DNA from: Thermothelomyces thermophilus ATCC 42464
Taxonomy: Eukaryota; Ascomycota; Sordariomycetes; Sordariales; Chaetomiaceae
Direction: 5' to 3'
DNA length: 64,000 bases
Assembly (NCBI RefSeq): GCF_000226095.1
Contig: NC_016475.1
Location: 1,426,001 to 1,490,000 of the forward strand
Below are positions 21,252-35,699 of this stretch, in pieces (the stretch's first letter is position 1; the number at the start of each line of letters is the position of its first letter). The notes under the pieces are model-generated. The model worked only from the letters and a program-made list of their open reading frames with translations, did not search any database and was not told the origin of the DNA. The position numbers were made by a program, and so were the translations under genes.

Positions 21252-23723
21252 AGGGACGGGAATGAAGGTGAACCTACCACTTCCAGGGGTTAATCTACCT
21301 TGATATTATATGTATCATTGTAAAACTTCATATAATATAACCTCTACGATGGTATAATAGTCTTCACTACTTCATTACAATTCATATAAGATGATCTCGC
21401 TTTGGTATATGTATTGCTCCAATGCCGTTTAGGAACGTTGTCATTAAACGAACCCTGAATCTCTCTAGCCGTTATTATAAAGTGGGCTCCATACAATAAT
21501 AGTTCATATATTCTATTCCATTAGTGACAACGAGCTTGGGGGAAAGTGTACTAGAAAATGAGTACGAGCGGGAGCGACTTTAGTATTGCTCAATGATTAC
21601 GGTGCTTACCCTAGGCTGTATGAGTTAGGGTAAGGTAGTCTCGGATTGCTTGTCTACTTGCTTCTCAAGCCACCCGTAGTAGTCTGGTCTGGTATATTTC
21701 CCCTAGCCTCTTTAAAGCAGAAGAAGCAGCCAGCCCGTCATCTACCCACAATACACGCACCAACGGTAACTGTACCCGTTGTCGTAGCAGCCCTACAGCG
21801 TATACGGAACGTAGATACCCGGGCAGTTACATTACACGCTACAATTGCGAGGCAGTGACTATGTCCCTCATGATGAAATATCTTAGCGACTTGTGACTTG
21901 GCTCTAAGCAGCTAATAACTTAGTTCCCATATGAATAAATAAATCGAGCAATCTGTACCTGATTAGATCGATGATCTAAGCTCTTGGAACCCCTTTTAAT
22001 CATATCGAGAATCCTATGTTTCTATATGGAGTAATTAACTCTCGGTCGGTTAGGTCAGGTACCTAGGTACCGGTTAGGTACCTAAGGTACTTTTTGCATT
22101 TGCGTATGCATTACGGAGTAGAGCTATCCTGTTAAGAATACTCCGTGAGCCCCTACGGCAATGTAGGTACATGCTAGGTTCTCGGATGTGTACGGATTAT
22201 CTACTGATTAACACAGCACAAAATGATGAAATCTGGAGAATGCAAGCGTTCTTCGTAGAATGACAATCAACTGCACTATTCAGAGGTAGGTAATTCGAGA
22301 ACTTCACACTTCGATAAAACAGAGACCTTCCCTTCTAGGTATCTCACGCCAATATATATAATTACAACAAATTATCAGCATTTCATCTATCCTTTTCATG
22401 TTTTGCTCCTTACTTTTATGAAAGACAGAAACAAACACACGTGCGACGACTTCATCCTTGCCCGTTTCCACTCTTCCTCCGAGTGCTCGGAACCTCGATA
22501 TAACCTGGTTAAGTCAAGCATAATTATACCAAGATCCCCCCTTGGTCCACGTGTGACGGTAACTCTTTGCGGGTAGCGCATCTGCGTTTCCGGGACCAAA
22601 TCAAGTTTCCGCACGATCTCCCAGCCCCCGGCGGCTTCCAGGTCCTTCTCTGATTTGTTCCGCTCATTCCCGCATACGTAGGTCTCAAAGGTCCACCCAA
22701 CCAGAGTACACCATTCCCTGCGCGACCCTGTCCTGCCCGCGGTTCTTTATCGCAGCGCAGCATAACAACAGCTGGACTAGCTGCAGGAGCCGTGACAACG
22801 AAGCCGCGAGTGGAGCAGTTGTCTTAAACTTCCCTCTCATCCCTTCATGACGTGTACGGGTTCTTTGACCTGTTTTAGTGATGTACTTGGAGCCACACAT
22901 ACACGGTCTTAGGCCCAAACAGATCGCTGGCGTTGGTCAAGAGGAAATATTCACGCCCAAGCACCTGGATGATATTGTGGTCTGAACGAGGTGAACTCGG
23001 ACCCTATTAGGTCGTTTCCCATCCGTCCGTTATAGGCCCTGAACCCTCGATCAAGTCGATGCTCCCCGCCTCCTGAGGCCACAATTCGGCGCTTACTTGG
23101 GGGAAGGCTTGAGACACAAGATAATAATCAGAGACAGAACAGAAGGCGCACATACCCGCCCAATGCAGGCAAAGGGGATCTCTGGCAGAAGAGGGATCGT
23201 CGGCGGGTGGGATACACGTATGTACCTGCATGCCGGCACATCGGACCGCCCGAACAAGAGATAGCAGGGGGGGTTAGCAAGGGGTAGCTGCCGCATCCCA
23301 ACCCACCCAACGGCCCCTCGACGCCGAGCAGGTGGCAACGGCGAGGTGCGGATACCATCCCATCCATGGAAAAGAAACAACAGAGATGGGCATTGTCGCG
23401 CATTAGGCGGCCAATAATGCGGAGGCTGGCTCCGTATCCCACCATGTGAACCTTTTCTTGCCCTACGAACCGGCCCTCTTCCTCTTCTTCTTCCCCTCTT
23501 CTTGTTCACCCACTGCTGTTCAAGCCCTCTGGAACGACAACCCCAGCGCATTATTCTCACAAGAGTGCCCTTTCGTTCGCTTATGCCCTTCCACTCGTTA
23601 ATACAGGTAACGTCTCCCGTCGCTCAGATCTTTTCTAGAAGGCCAGCTGAGGTTGTTGACAACGTTGGCTCATTAATACGCAGACAAAAGAAACATAAAT
23701 CTACGGATCAGAACATCCAAAAG
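21252..23723. other. Intergenic, AT-rich in the middle
   Basis: No gene recognised over about 2.5 kb. At about 22,055-22,090 there is a cluster of GGTACC/CCTAGG palindromes. The last 250 bases contain a CT-rich tract (about 23,470-23,500), likely the promoter and leader of the PIR gene. Minus-strand open frames at 23,093-23,560 have no domain and look spurious. Confidence 0.5.
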
Positions 23724-25099
23724 ATGAAGCTCAAGATCGTCGCCTCCTTGGCGATGGTGGCTTCTGCCGTCGCGCAAGGTGTGACCGAGAAGATTGCACC
23801 CGAGGGCGACGCTCCCAGCGGTTGCAGACCCAACTTTGACGGCCCGTTCCAGATCACGGTCGTCCCGCTGACTGACAAAGCCAAGAGGGACTTGGCTCTC
23901 GAGGTACGTGGCAGTCTATGGCAACGTCAGATAGCCGACGTGTCGGCCGCTTCCAGGTCCTCCGGAGAGTGACAGTGCGATCCGGTCGACGAGGGGGGAT
24001 GGGGGGTTTGGGCGTGACCTCCAACCCGGAGAACCAATCCGACGGGTCCAGATCAAACGCGCACTCCGATAAACGACAGCAGAGTCAGATGATTGCTAAC
24101 CAGGGCACCCTCCCGCAACCCAAACAGACCCGCGCCACTTGCTCCGGTGAAGGCACCCTGGTCCTGCGCCTGTCCGACGGCGTCTTGACCGACGCCCAGG
24201 AGCGCACGGGCTACATCGCCTCCAACTACCAGTTCCAGTTCGACGGCCCGCCGCAGGCCGGGGCCATTTACACGGCCGGCTTCACCGCCTGCGCCAACGG
24301 CTCGCTCGCCCTCGGCGACTCGGCCGTCTTCTGGCAGTGCGCCTCGGGCACCTTCTACAACCTGTACGACCGCTGGTCCGCCGAGCAGTGCTCCCCCGTC
24401 GACATCGTCGTACTCCCCTGCGGCGGCGACGCCGGCGCCGGCAGCCAGGAGGGCCAGAACACGGTCGGCGGTCAGGTCATCACCACCACCGTCGTCGTGC
24501 CCCTCAGCGACGGCCAGCCGCAGGTCATCACGACCACGACAGTCATCCCCATCTGCCAGATCGACGACGGTGCGTTCCCTCCTCACACTCCACGTCCCAT
24601 CCTCCCACTTTTTTCTTTTTCTTAGGTGAGTGAGAAGAAAGAGAGGCTGACAACCCTTGATCACAAACCTGCAGGCCAGATCCAAGGCCACACCACCCCG
24701 TGCGCGTCCGCCCCGACGACGGCCCCCGGCAGCCCCAACCGGCCCCCCGTCTCTCAGATCTCGGACGGCCAGATCCAAGTCACTCCCGGCCCGCCCGTGG
24801 TCTCGCAGATCTCGGACGGCCAGATCCAGGTGTCGGCCCGCCCGCCGTCGGAGAGCACCGGCTTCGTCACCGCCACTGCCACTGCCACTGCCACCGCCAC
24901 CGGCTCGGCCTCGGCATCCGCTCCGGGTTCGGGTACCGACCAGGCGTCGACTTCGAGCCAGTCCGCGCCCACCGGCGCGCCCCCCGTCGCCACCGGCGCT
25001 GCCTCTGCCGTCCTCGCTCCGGGCGGCGGCGCCGGGTATCGCACTGTGGCGGCCGCAGCGATGGCCTGGTTGGGTGTTGCTTGGATGGGTTGGGTCTAG
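23724..25099 (+). CDS. PIR-repeat cell-wall protein
   Basis: Exons 23724-23903, 24128-24569 and 24675-25099 give about 348 residues. The second donor is GTGCGT. The first acceptor is chosen after a CTAAC branch site, but nearer in-frame CAG sites (24,079-24,088) are possible. A signal peptide ends near Ala17 (VASAVAQ). The central domain is typical of fungal PIR proteins: GVLTDAQERTGYIASNYQFQFDG and QAGAIYTAGF. It is followed by three repeats of the form x-Q-I-x-D-G-Q-I-Q (CQIDDGQIQ, SQISDGQIQ twice). In yeast PIR proteins the first Gln is ester-linked to beta-1,3-glucan. A Thr/Ala/Ser-rich stalk and a hydrophobic C-terminus (AAAAMAWLGVAWMGWV) suggest a GPI signal as well. The likely role is a structural wall component attached by both routes. 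Confidence 0.85.
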
Positions 25100-26009
25100 T
25101 TAAGAATGCTTGGAATGGATGGAGTCGGCCCCGACGATGATGGCATGGCTGACTGACCGATTCACCAAACCGACTTGAGCCTCATGGGGAATGGCTGAAA
25201 TGGGTTGGGAATGGTGCGGTGTTTTCTGGAGGTTTGATTGCCTTTTTTTCATTGCGCTGTCTTCTTCTCTCTTCGAGATTTCGATGGAGTTCCAGTTTGC
25301 CGGCTGCGGCTGCTACCCGAGCGGCGTTATTGGGCGCGGAGGGTAGATTGTGCTTCGCGGTTCCAGCAGTGGGCTTTTCGGTCGAGCGCGGCATTTTGAG
25401 GCACCAATGGGAGTAATTATATTCAGGGGAAATCAGACAATTTCTCGTCGCAAGGCACTACCGTCATCCTGATGAAATCTGCTTCTAGTGACGTGAAGAT
25501 GGCTGGCCATGTACCACAAGGCACGGTATCTAGTCATGGCCGAGTGATGATTGAACCTGCCCTGCTGCTCGTTCACTGATTCAACGAGATGTATTTTAGT
25601 GATGTCAAGCGAAAACCCGGGTTTGACCGAATGACCAGCTTTGCAAGCCTCACTCATTATCGCTCTTGTAGGTTCTCTGAAATATCGTCCTTGGGGCTCA
25701 AGAGTTGTTTACTCCGTACGACGGCAGCAGCAGCAGATTCCGGGGACGAGATGTCAGCTACCACTGAAGCTTAAATATATCGGGATTGCAGTTGAGTGCA
25801 CCTGCCGCTACGCTGCAATGGGGTGGCGCTGCAGGGGGCCCAAGCTCAGTGGGGTCGAAAGAACTGCAGTGTAGTTAATCCGTAACTCGGTATTTTTTTG
25901 AAGTCCGTCTCTTATCTTGCCGCATGCCACGGTCTTCTGCCAAAATCTCCGCGTTTAGCCCGCCTCTACACCTGCACGCCAAAAACACCCTGTTGATACT
26001 TCAAAAAGT
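25100..26009. other. Intergenic
   Basis: No gene recognised. A CAGCAGCAG run occurs near 25,725-25,737. The sequence just before 26010 is the presumed promoter of the WBP4-like gene. Confidence 0.5.
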
Positions 26010-26927
26010 ATGGCGGATTACTGGAAATCAACGCCGAAATACTGGTGCAAGCACTGCGGCGTATACGTTCGCGACACCGGTCTCGAGCGTGCCAACCATG
26101 AGGCGACGGCGAAGCATCAAAGCGCCGTCAAGCGCTCCCTCCGAGAAATCCACCGCAATGCCGAACAGAAAGAACGCGAGAAAGAGCGAGCGAAACAGGA
26201 AGTCGACCGCCTGAATGGGGTCGTCTCGGGAGTCCGCGGCGCCGCGTCGAGCGCATCAAAATCGACAACAAAACCAGGCGGTGGAGCGTACGGCGCGCCA
26301 CCTCCGCAGGTATCGCAAGCCGAGAGGCAGAAGCAGCTGGAGCAGCTCGCCGAGCTTGGCGTCAACATCCCGACCGAGCTGAGGGGCAGCATGGCGATGG
26401 CGGGCGAGTGGACCGTGACCTCCACAAGGGTCATCGAGCCGCGAAGCGAGAAGACGGACGGGACAGATCCAGAATCGGTGCCGGTGGAGGCCCGCGCAAC
26501 CGGCGTAAAACGAGAGAGGGAGCGGGCAGAGGAGGAGAAGGAGCAAGAGGAGGCCATCAAGGGGCTGTTTAAGAAGCCGCGAAAGTGGGGAATCGGATCC
26601 AAGACCATGCCGACCGAGGAGGACGCCGAACTGGATGCGTTGCTCAGTGGGCCGCTCGTGAAGACCAAGAAGGAAGAGAGCGAGGCTCCCCAAATCAAGG
26701 CCGAGGAGGCTCCGGAACAGCCGGCAGCCGGAAGCGATATCCCCGAGTCGGTCAAGAAGGAAACATCGCCCCCGATCAAGAAGGAGCCGGAGGAGGACGA
26801 ATCTGGGCCTGGTGCTACGGCGGCAGACAAAGAGACCTCACCACCGCCTCCGTCGAGCGTGGCGGATTCTGGAGCTCCCGCAGTCGTGTTCAAAAAGCGA
26901 AAGCCCAAGAACATACGGCAGAAGTAG
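26010..26927 (+). CDS. WBP4/FBP21-like spliceosomal U1-type zinc-finger protein
   Basis: Intronless, 305 residues. It starts MADYWKSTPKYWCKHC, a near-exact match in style to the N-terminus of WW-domain-binding protein 4 (FBP21), a component of activated spliceosomes. The U1/matrin-type zinc finger uses Cys13, Cys16, His30 and His36. A long charged helix (about 45-70) follows. No WW domains are visible, unlike the animal protein, which is usual for fungal relatives. The region GLFKKPRKWGIGSK, acidic-basic disordered text and the ending FKKRKPKNIRQK agree with the conserved C-terminus of the family. The expected role is nuclear pre-mRNA splicing. The start is fixed by the conserved MADYW. Confidence 0.85.
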   Translation: MADYWKSTPKYWCKHCGVYVRDTGLERANHEATAKHQSAVKRSLREIHRNAEQKEREKERAKQEVDRLNGVVSGVRGAASSASKSTTKPGGGAYGAPPPQVSQAERQKQLEQLAELGVNIPTELRGSMAMAGEWTVTSTRVIEPRSEKTDGTDPESVPVEARATGVKRERERAEEEKEQEEAIKGLFKKPRKWGIGSKTMPTEEDAELDALLSGPLVKTKKEESEAPQIKAEEAPEQPAAGSDIPESVKKETSPPIKKEPEEDESGPGATAADKETSPPPPSSVADSGAPAVVFKKRKPKNIRQK

Positions 26928-27176
26928 AGTTGCTCCTCCACCCATGGTACGTAGTGATCTAAATTAATGATACCCTTATTCTTCAATTTTTTGACCTCTT
27001 TCCATTCCTCCCGCTCTCCAGGACGCTTGTGCAGGATGTGATCGCCTGTTGAACGGTCGAGCACGTGATGCTGCGGCAGCGACCCTGGCAGCCTGTGATG
27101 GATTTTAGGCACCCGTTGACGGCCCTCAACTCCCACATCACCAAATCCTCTGCCTGGAACGTATCCGGTTTCCGCC

Positions 27177-29522
27177 ATGGAAAGAAATACAGACGTCACC
27201 ACCTTGCCGTGGAATACGGCCTGCCCCTTACTACATTACCTGAAACAGAGAAATGGCGAGTACAAGTCTCTCTACAAGGGCTGGCTCAACGGCACGAGCC
27301 GTGACTCGTACGCGCCCACAACGTGGCCGCACGGCCGATGCATGCTCATCGGCTTGCCCCTCGAGCTGGTGCTGCTCATCTGCAACCGACTGTACCAGAC
27401 CGACCTCCTTCACCTGGCGCTCACGTGCCGCACCTTCGCCAACATCGCAATACCCTTGATGTACACGCGCGACGTCGCCGACTTTGACTGCCTTGCGCTT
27501 CGCTGGGCCTGCACGTTTGGCATCGTCGCCACGCTGGAACGGTCCCTCAGCTTCGGGGCCTCGCCTAGTCATGTCTTCTCCGCTGGCTCGCATGTGAAAT
27601 GCCGTTGGGTACTCACCGAGCCGGTCACCTCCCCGTTTTCCGCCCATATCCTCTGTGGCACTCCGCTCAGCGCCGCTATTGTCGCCAACGAGCCCGAGAT
27701 CGTTCGGCTGCTGATCGAGCACGGCGCCGACGTGAACGCCCCGGATCCCAAAGCATCGGATATGGGGTATAGTCAGTACTTCGAGATCTTGTTCCCCATC
27801 AATCTTGCCATGGGCACTCCCGACATGCTCGACTACCCCGCGTTCCAACCTGGCAACACGCAGATCGTCCGCCGCCTGCTTGAAGCCGGGGCAGACCCTA
27901 ACCAGTCCACTTTTGGCCCAACCCCGCACCATCCGTTTATCGGATTCGAGGGCTTTACTCCGCTGCTGATGGCTATGCAGCCGCAGGTACCAGTTGAGAC
28001 GGTCGAATTGCTCCTAGAATATGGTGCGGACCCAACAGCGCGGGGCAGTTATGAGGGCAGACTTATCCACGACCGTCTACGGCCCGGTTTCGATTTCCGC
28101 TTTGATAAACTTTCTCCCCTCCGGATGGCTCTGTACTGCTCTCAGAAGTACAACAAATTTCCGCTCGATCTGGAAAAGATACAAGTTCTCCTCATGCACG
28201 GGGCCGCCGACGAAGTCTCTTACATCTCCGGCGGCCCGGATACGAGACATCCCCTGCCCATCTTGTACCGCTACTGGAACCATCCCCAGATAGCCGCCGT
28301 TCTCAAGCTGTTTATCGCCCAGAAGGTAGACGTGGCGAGCTGGGCTGCGGCGTTGATTCCCCCCATCATCTCCGTCATCTGGTGGGTAGAGCAAACGATT
28401 TGGTTGTGCGAAAACAATGGCGCAGTGCACCAGACCTGGATCGCTCTCAACAAAGCCTGCGAGCTCATCACTCTTTTAGCCGAGGCGACTGTGGTAGAAA
28501 ACCCTACCATGTCCATCCGGAAGTCATCCATCATTGATTCCGTGGTCAGGGTTCCCTCGCCCGCGATAGGATTAGCCGTGGCTGCCGACGGGCAGACAGC
28601 GCTACGTTACCTGTGTCGGCCGCCCGGCTTCGTGGGTACCCTATCTCTCATACGCCTTCTCTTGCGTTACGGGGCGGACGTGAACAGCCCGGATGCCCAC
28701 GGCCGCACCGCACTCCACCATGCCTCCACATTTAGTCGCGGCGGCGACCAGGTGCGGGAGCTGATCGAGTTCCAGGGCGGGCCTGCAGTTTCGGGGCTCG
28801 TCATCGATGCGTTCGACTCCAGGAGCTGGACGCCTCTCCACTACGCCTGTCTCTTCAGGTCCTGGGACGAGCCGGGCGACAGAGCCGTTGCCGCCGCGCG
28901 GTTACTGCTGGAGAGCGGCGCGGATGTCCGTGCCAGGACCAGCAACGGCTGGACTCCGCTGTCTCTCGCTGCCTTCTCGGCCAGCCCGGACTTGGTACAC
29001 GTGCTGCTCGACCACGGCGCGCACGCAGACGACCTACTCCTCTCGCGCCTCTCCCGCAACGCCGAACCGACCCTGGTCCCGATCGGCCGCATCGTCTTTC
29101 TCCACTGGGACTACGGCCACAGGCTGGTCGACCTGCTGCCGGAGGCGATGAACGAACTGGCCGTCCGCAAGGCGCGCGTCGCGACACTGCTCGAGCACCG
29201 ATTAGGGATCTCGGTCCCTCTCCCACCGATGCAGGAACAAGCCGTGCTGCCATTGGGGTCCAGGCTGGACCCCCAAGCCCCTGCCGCCTCCTTGCCCAAG
29301 TTTTTCGTCGATCGGCTGGAGCACCCATTCGGTATCGCCGTCGAAAACCACGGCGACCTCACAGCCGACGATTTCGAGAAGGACATCGACGGAGTGCTCG
29401 GCGTCCTCGATCCGCTGGGCCTTGAGGCTTTGGTTGTTCCTGTATCCGTCCCGATACATCGGCCCCTCAACTGGTTGGATATTCCGGTCAATGCTTCTGA
29501 TCATCCGTGGATTTCCCGGTAA
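27177..29522 (+). CDS. F-box and ankyrin-repeat protein
   Basis: Intronless, 781 residues. An F-box-like segment lies at about 55-100 (LIGLPLELVLLICNRLYQTDLLHLALTCRTF shows the leucine/proline pattern). Ankyrin units follow: TPLSAAIVANEPEIVRLLIE..GADVN, IVRRLLEAGADPN, TPLLMAMQP..VELLLEYGADP, a degenerate pair in the middle, then IRLLLRYGADVNSPDAHGRT, TPLHYACLF..ARLLLESGADV and TPLSLAAFSASPDLVHVLLD. Fungal F-box/ankyrin proteins are thought to recruit targets to SCF ubiquitin ligases, with the ankyrin surface choosing the partner; the target here is unknown. The first ATG in frame (27177) gives MERNTDVTTL. A later Met in the MLIGLPLEL segment would still keep the F-box. It follows the WBP4-like gene by 250 bases on the same strand. 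Confidence 0.85.
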   Translation: MERNTDVTTLPWNTACPLLHYLKQRNGEYKSLYKGWLNGTSRDSYAPTTWPHGRCMLIGLPLELVLLICNRLYQTDLLHLALTCRTFANIAIPLMYTRDVADFDCLALRWACTFGIVATLERSLSFGASPSHVFSAGSHVKCRWVLTEPVTSPFSAHILCGTPLSAAIVANEPEIVRLLIEHGADVNAPDPKASDMGYSQYFEILFPINLAMGTPDMLDYPAFQPGNTQIVRRLLEAGADPNQSTFGPTPHHPFIGFEGFTPLLMAMQPQVPVETVELLLEYGADPTARGSYEGRLIHDRLRPGFDFRFDKLSPLRMALYCSQKYNKFPLDLEKIQVLLMHGAADEVSYISGGPDTRHPLPILYRYWNHPQIAAVLKLFIAQKVDVASWAAALIPPIISVIWWVEQTIWLCENNGAVHQTWIALNKACELITLLAEATVVENPTMSIRKSSIIDSVVRVPSPAIGLAVAADGQTALRYLCRPPGFVGTLSLIRLLLRYGADVNSPDAHGRTALHHASTFSRGGDQVRELIEFQGGPAVSGLVIDAFDSRSWTPLHYACLFRSWDEPGDRAVAAARLLLESGADVRARTSNGWTPLSLAAFSASPDLVHVLLDHGAHADDLLLSRLSRNAEPTLVPIGRIVFLHWDYGHRLVDLLPEAMNELAVRKARVATLLEHRLGISVPLPPMQEQAVLPLGSRLDPQAPAASLPKFFVDRLEHPFGIAVENHGDLTADDFEKDIDGVLGVLDPLGLEALVVPVSVPIHRPLNWLDIPVNASDHPWISR

Positions 29523-30103
29523 GCTTTTTTTTACTGCGTTTCTACCAGGTCTGGTGCATGTAAGTTTGCGTTTCTGGACCCCCCCCCCTCCTTTTTTTTT
29601 TTCTACCAAAGTTCAAATCTGGTAGGGTAAAAGATTCCCGGTGAGTCGACTGCTTGATGCTGCTTACCGGTAGTGGCCTACACTCGTCGGCCCTACTGCC
29701 TTTCGGGATATAATAAAGTGCCCTCTTCACCAAGTTGGGACAAGCCCCTTTTAACCCATGGGTGAGTATTGAAGTGAAAGCAGACTATCTACATGAACGA
29801 GATATGGATTGAGCTCAAAAAAAGGAAATCACGTCATCATCGTCATCATCGTCATCACCAGCAGCATCATCATCGTCGCCGCCATCGCCCACCCCTCTCT
29901 TTGGCGGGCCACGAGTGACTGATCACGATGCCCCACCCCTCCCCCTTTCCCTCAATTTCCGTCACTCAACAGGGCCTGCCCTTCACGGTACGGATATTAT
30001 TAGCACAGTCAGTCTCAATTCCTTCCAAGAAGTCATAAAACCACACAAGCCGCTCCCAAGTCCTCCCTCTCTTTCCCTCAGCCACGAACGGGCCAGACGC
30101 TGT
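29523..30103. other. Convergent intergenic region with low-complexity tracts
   Basis: Holds a C10/T10 homopolymer pair at about 29,579-29,602, a CATCAT/CGTCAT trinucleotide repeat at about 29,833-29,888 and a CT-rich stretch near 29,925-29,955. No gene is seen. Confidence 0.6.
29833..29888 (+). repeat. CATCAT/CGTCAT trinucleotide microsatellite
   Basis: About 18 imperfect units of CATCAT, CGTCAT and related triplets in non-coding sequence between the convergent ankyrin and cutinase genes. Confidence 0.85.
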
Positions 30104-33254
<3,151 letters not shown>

Positions 33255-33366
33255 ATGCCGAGCATTGCTACAGAGGACAAGATCCGATATCCCGCGGGAT
33301 CCAGTTTACACGACGTCGTCGGCTAGGGAACGACCGGCCTCGTGTCCTCGACAAGTCCTCTAATAC
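33255..33366 (+). pseudogene. Kinase-like gene relic, 5' part
   Basis: A start (ATG at 33255, MPSIATEDKIRYPAG) leads into a protein-kinase glycine loop, VVGxGTTGLV, where x is an in-frame stop (TAG). About one base appears to be lost just after GLV; the next frame reads VLDKSSNT and continues as VLKAPFDYNN beyond the retroelement block, with the AATAC duplication at the join (33362-33366 and 55464-55468). The lysine of VLKAP is where kinases keep the ATP-binding Lys. This is the N-lobe of a fungal kinase-like gene, cut by element C. Whether the stop and frameshift came before or after the insertion is unknown. Confidence 0.7.
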
Positions 33367-33577
33367 TGCCGAACGCAGTGATGAGCTTCCGGGAGCGTTG
33401 AAAGCAGTCTACAGTAGGTGGCTGTACGAAGGAAAAGAGTGCCTTATTGAACTATCTACAAAGGAGACAAAACGACTGATATTTATAGACAAAGGAACTG
33501 GCCAATGCGTTAAACAGCCTTATATAGCTGTGGTATATATATGGCTAATACTCTTAGAAGCTCTATAGCTTCTGACA
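33367..33577 (-). repeat. Left LTR of element C (3' LTR in element sense)
   Basis: Runs from TGCCGAAC to TTCTGACA, 211 bp, and aligns end to end with the split right copy; the differences I see are almost all transitions. AATAC precedes it at 33362-33366. Confidence 0.9.
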
Positions 33578-35053
33578 CACCCCCTAGTTAAACGCGATAA
33601 TTGTTTAACTACGCTTTATGGTGATACTATTCTTAGTGTTATATCCTTTGTTACTCTTACCTCGATGGCTCCTTTAGGAGCCTACCTTCTATATTTGGAA
33701 GTCTGAAAGAGTCAAGTATAATAGAGCGATTCCTTTAATGCTATAAATTAAATATAGCTATTATAACTATAGTAGTAATAGTATTATTAGTTTTAATTAT
33801 AGTAATAATAGGATAATATCTTTTATATTCGAATTAATGGATAACTTGTTAGGTATACCTATTATAAATATTATAACTACTAATAGATCGACTCTTACTC
33901 TTATAATGCCTTGAAAGTATAAGCGTACTAAAGCTTTTATACTATAAGTATTTTTATTGTCTCTATTTAATTAATGTTATTGCTAGTTTTATGGTTTTCT
34001 AGTGCCTTACTAGTCGTATTAGAATTATTTGAGCTAACTAAATATAGTAATATTAAAGCTAGTAAGCTTTATAAGGTGCCTTATAGAATATATATATAGT
34101 TAGCTCTAGTAAGATGTTCTTTTAGTAAATATTACGATTATTCTAGTACTAGCTCTTAATATTACTATTATACCTATAGTTCCTATAAGTATAAGGATAT
34201 ATATACTAATTACTTATATATCTAATAGCTTTTATAATACTTATATTAATCATAATAGTAGTCTTACTTCTCATATTAGGTTAGTAAAGAATTTAATAAA
34301 GGCTTTATTAGATAGAGCTAAGGCTTCTATAAGTCCCTGGATCCTAAACCTTTACCTTTGATATATAGGCAAATCGCTAATAGTTATATATAGGATCTTA
34401 AAAAGTTATATATAGTTCTTCGGAATAACCTTAAACGCGTTAGTATAGATGATATAGAGGAGTATAAGGTTAATAAAGCTAAACTTACGTATTTTATAAA
34501 GATTACCTGCTCTATATATAATATCTTCTACCAGTTAGGTAAGATTAAGAAGGCTTATAATGCTTATATTAGCATATCTAATAATACATTAGATGCTATA
34601 TTGTTACCTAGCTAGGATAAAGGCAAGGGTAAGGCTATTAATCCTAGCAATAGCTAATAATAGTAGATAAGGAGTATTAGGTAGTATTTTATTTGGTAAA
34701 TTTGACTTATTTTCTACCCCTTAATTATATAAGCCTATAACCAATATCTTAAAGATTAAAAAAAACCTTCTAGCGCTTAAAGGCTTATTAGCTAAATTAT
34801 TTAGTAAGTCTATCTACTAGTATCTAACTAATTAGTAAATATATAGCTTTAAATGTTTCTTTTACTACTTCTTAATATAACTATATATTATAGATATCTA
34901 TATACTATAAGCAAGTATTAATATATTCGTTCTTAGCTATTACTAGTCTTATTATTTACTAATTATTATAATAGATATTCTAGGGTTCTCTAAGCTTAAG
35001 ATCGATATTTATAAATAGCCTTTTAAATGCTATAGCCTCTTTTGCTATAAGAG
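33578..35053. other. Left internal arm of element C
   Basis: About 1.5 kb of element C between its left LTR and the insertion site of A. The right part (about 34,690-35,053) carries the end of the copia RNase H on the minus strand. The middle (about 34,320-34,680) reads best on the plus strand as a Lys-rich helical protein of unknown kind, ending in KGKGKAINPSNS-like text. The rest is AT-rich with no recognisable product. Confidence 0.6.
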
Positions 35054-35475
35054 TGTAACAAACCCAACTCAGACTTCTTCTAAAAGGGTTCAGACGAAGG
35101 TAGATTGAGCAAGACAAGCAGGCAGGTCGTCTAAGGGATTCGGTGAAGCCAAAGGGTTTATAACAACACTAGAGTTATCTCTCATAGTAATTAGCAATAC
35201 TTAGTATAAGTACTGTGATTATAGACAGGTTACTATCACTAGTAAACTCTCAGAGTCCACCTAACGAGTGACTATCTATATATATATATAATCCTAATAA
35301 TCATTCCTAATCATGGTAATCGTAAGTGATTATATGGTAGTGATTACCCTAATCGCTGGTAAGCGTAGTGATTACTATGCTTCTTATATTATAATTAGTC
35401 CTTTTGTTCCTTTGACTTAATTAGCCCGTTTGTGCCGATGGCTTAGGCAGCATCTGTATATATATTTCTGTGACA
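35054..35475 (-). repeat. Left LTR of element A (3' LTR in element sense)
   Basis: Starts TGTAAC and ends GTGACA, 422 bp, flanked by AAGAG. It has the same length as the right copy, so the pair differ by substitution only; those I noticed are transitions. Confidence 0.92.
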
Positions 35476-35699
35476 CGATGCCCTCCCTCTAAGGCTTTCG
35501 ACCTAAAAGCCCTCTTTAGGTCGTCTTAAATAGCGCTAACATCCCTTATATTCCTTATATATATTTTTCTCCTTAGCCCCTTATTACCCTTCATACTATT
35601 AATTATACTATCTAATATATATAGATCCCTAGTATCTATTTATTATAAGCGTTTAGCTTAGTTCATTTCCGATTATAGGTTTGTAATGATAGTATATTC

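Noticed and set aside
23093-23560. Overlapping minus-strand open frames upstream of the PIR gene
   Set aside because: Arg-rich text from a CT-rich promoter strand; no family resemblance.
24053-24778. A 241-codon minus-strand open frame opposite the PIR gene
   Set aside because: Gly/Ala/Val-rich antisense shadow that would read across the PIR intron.
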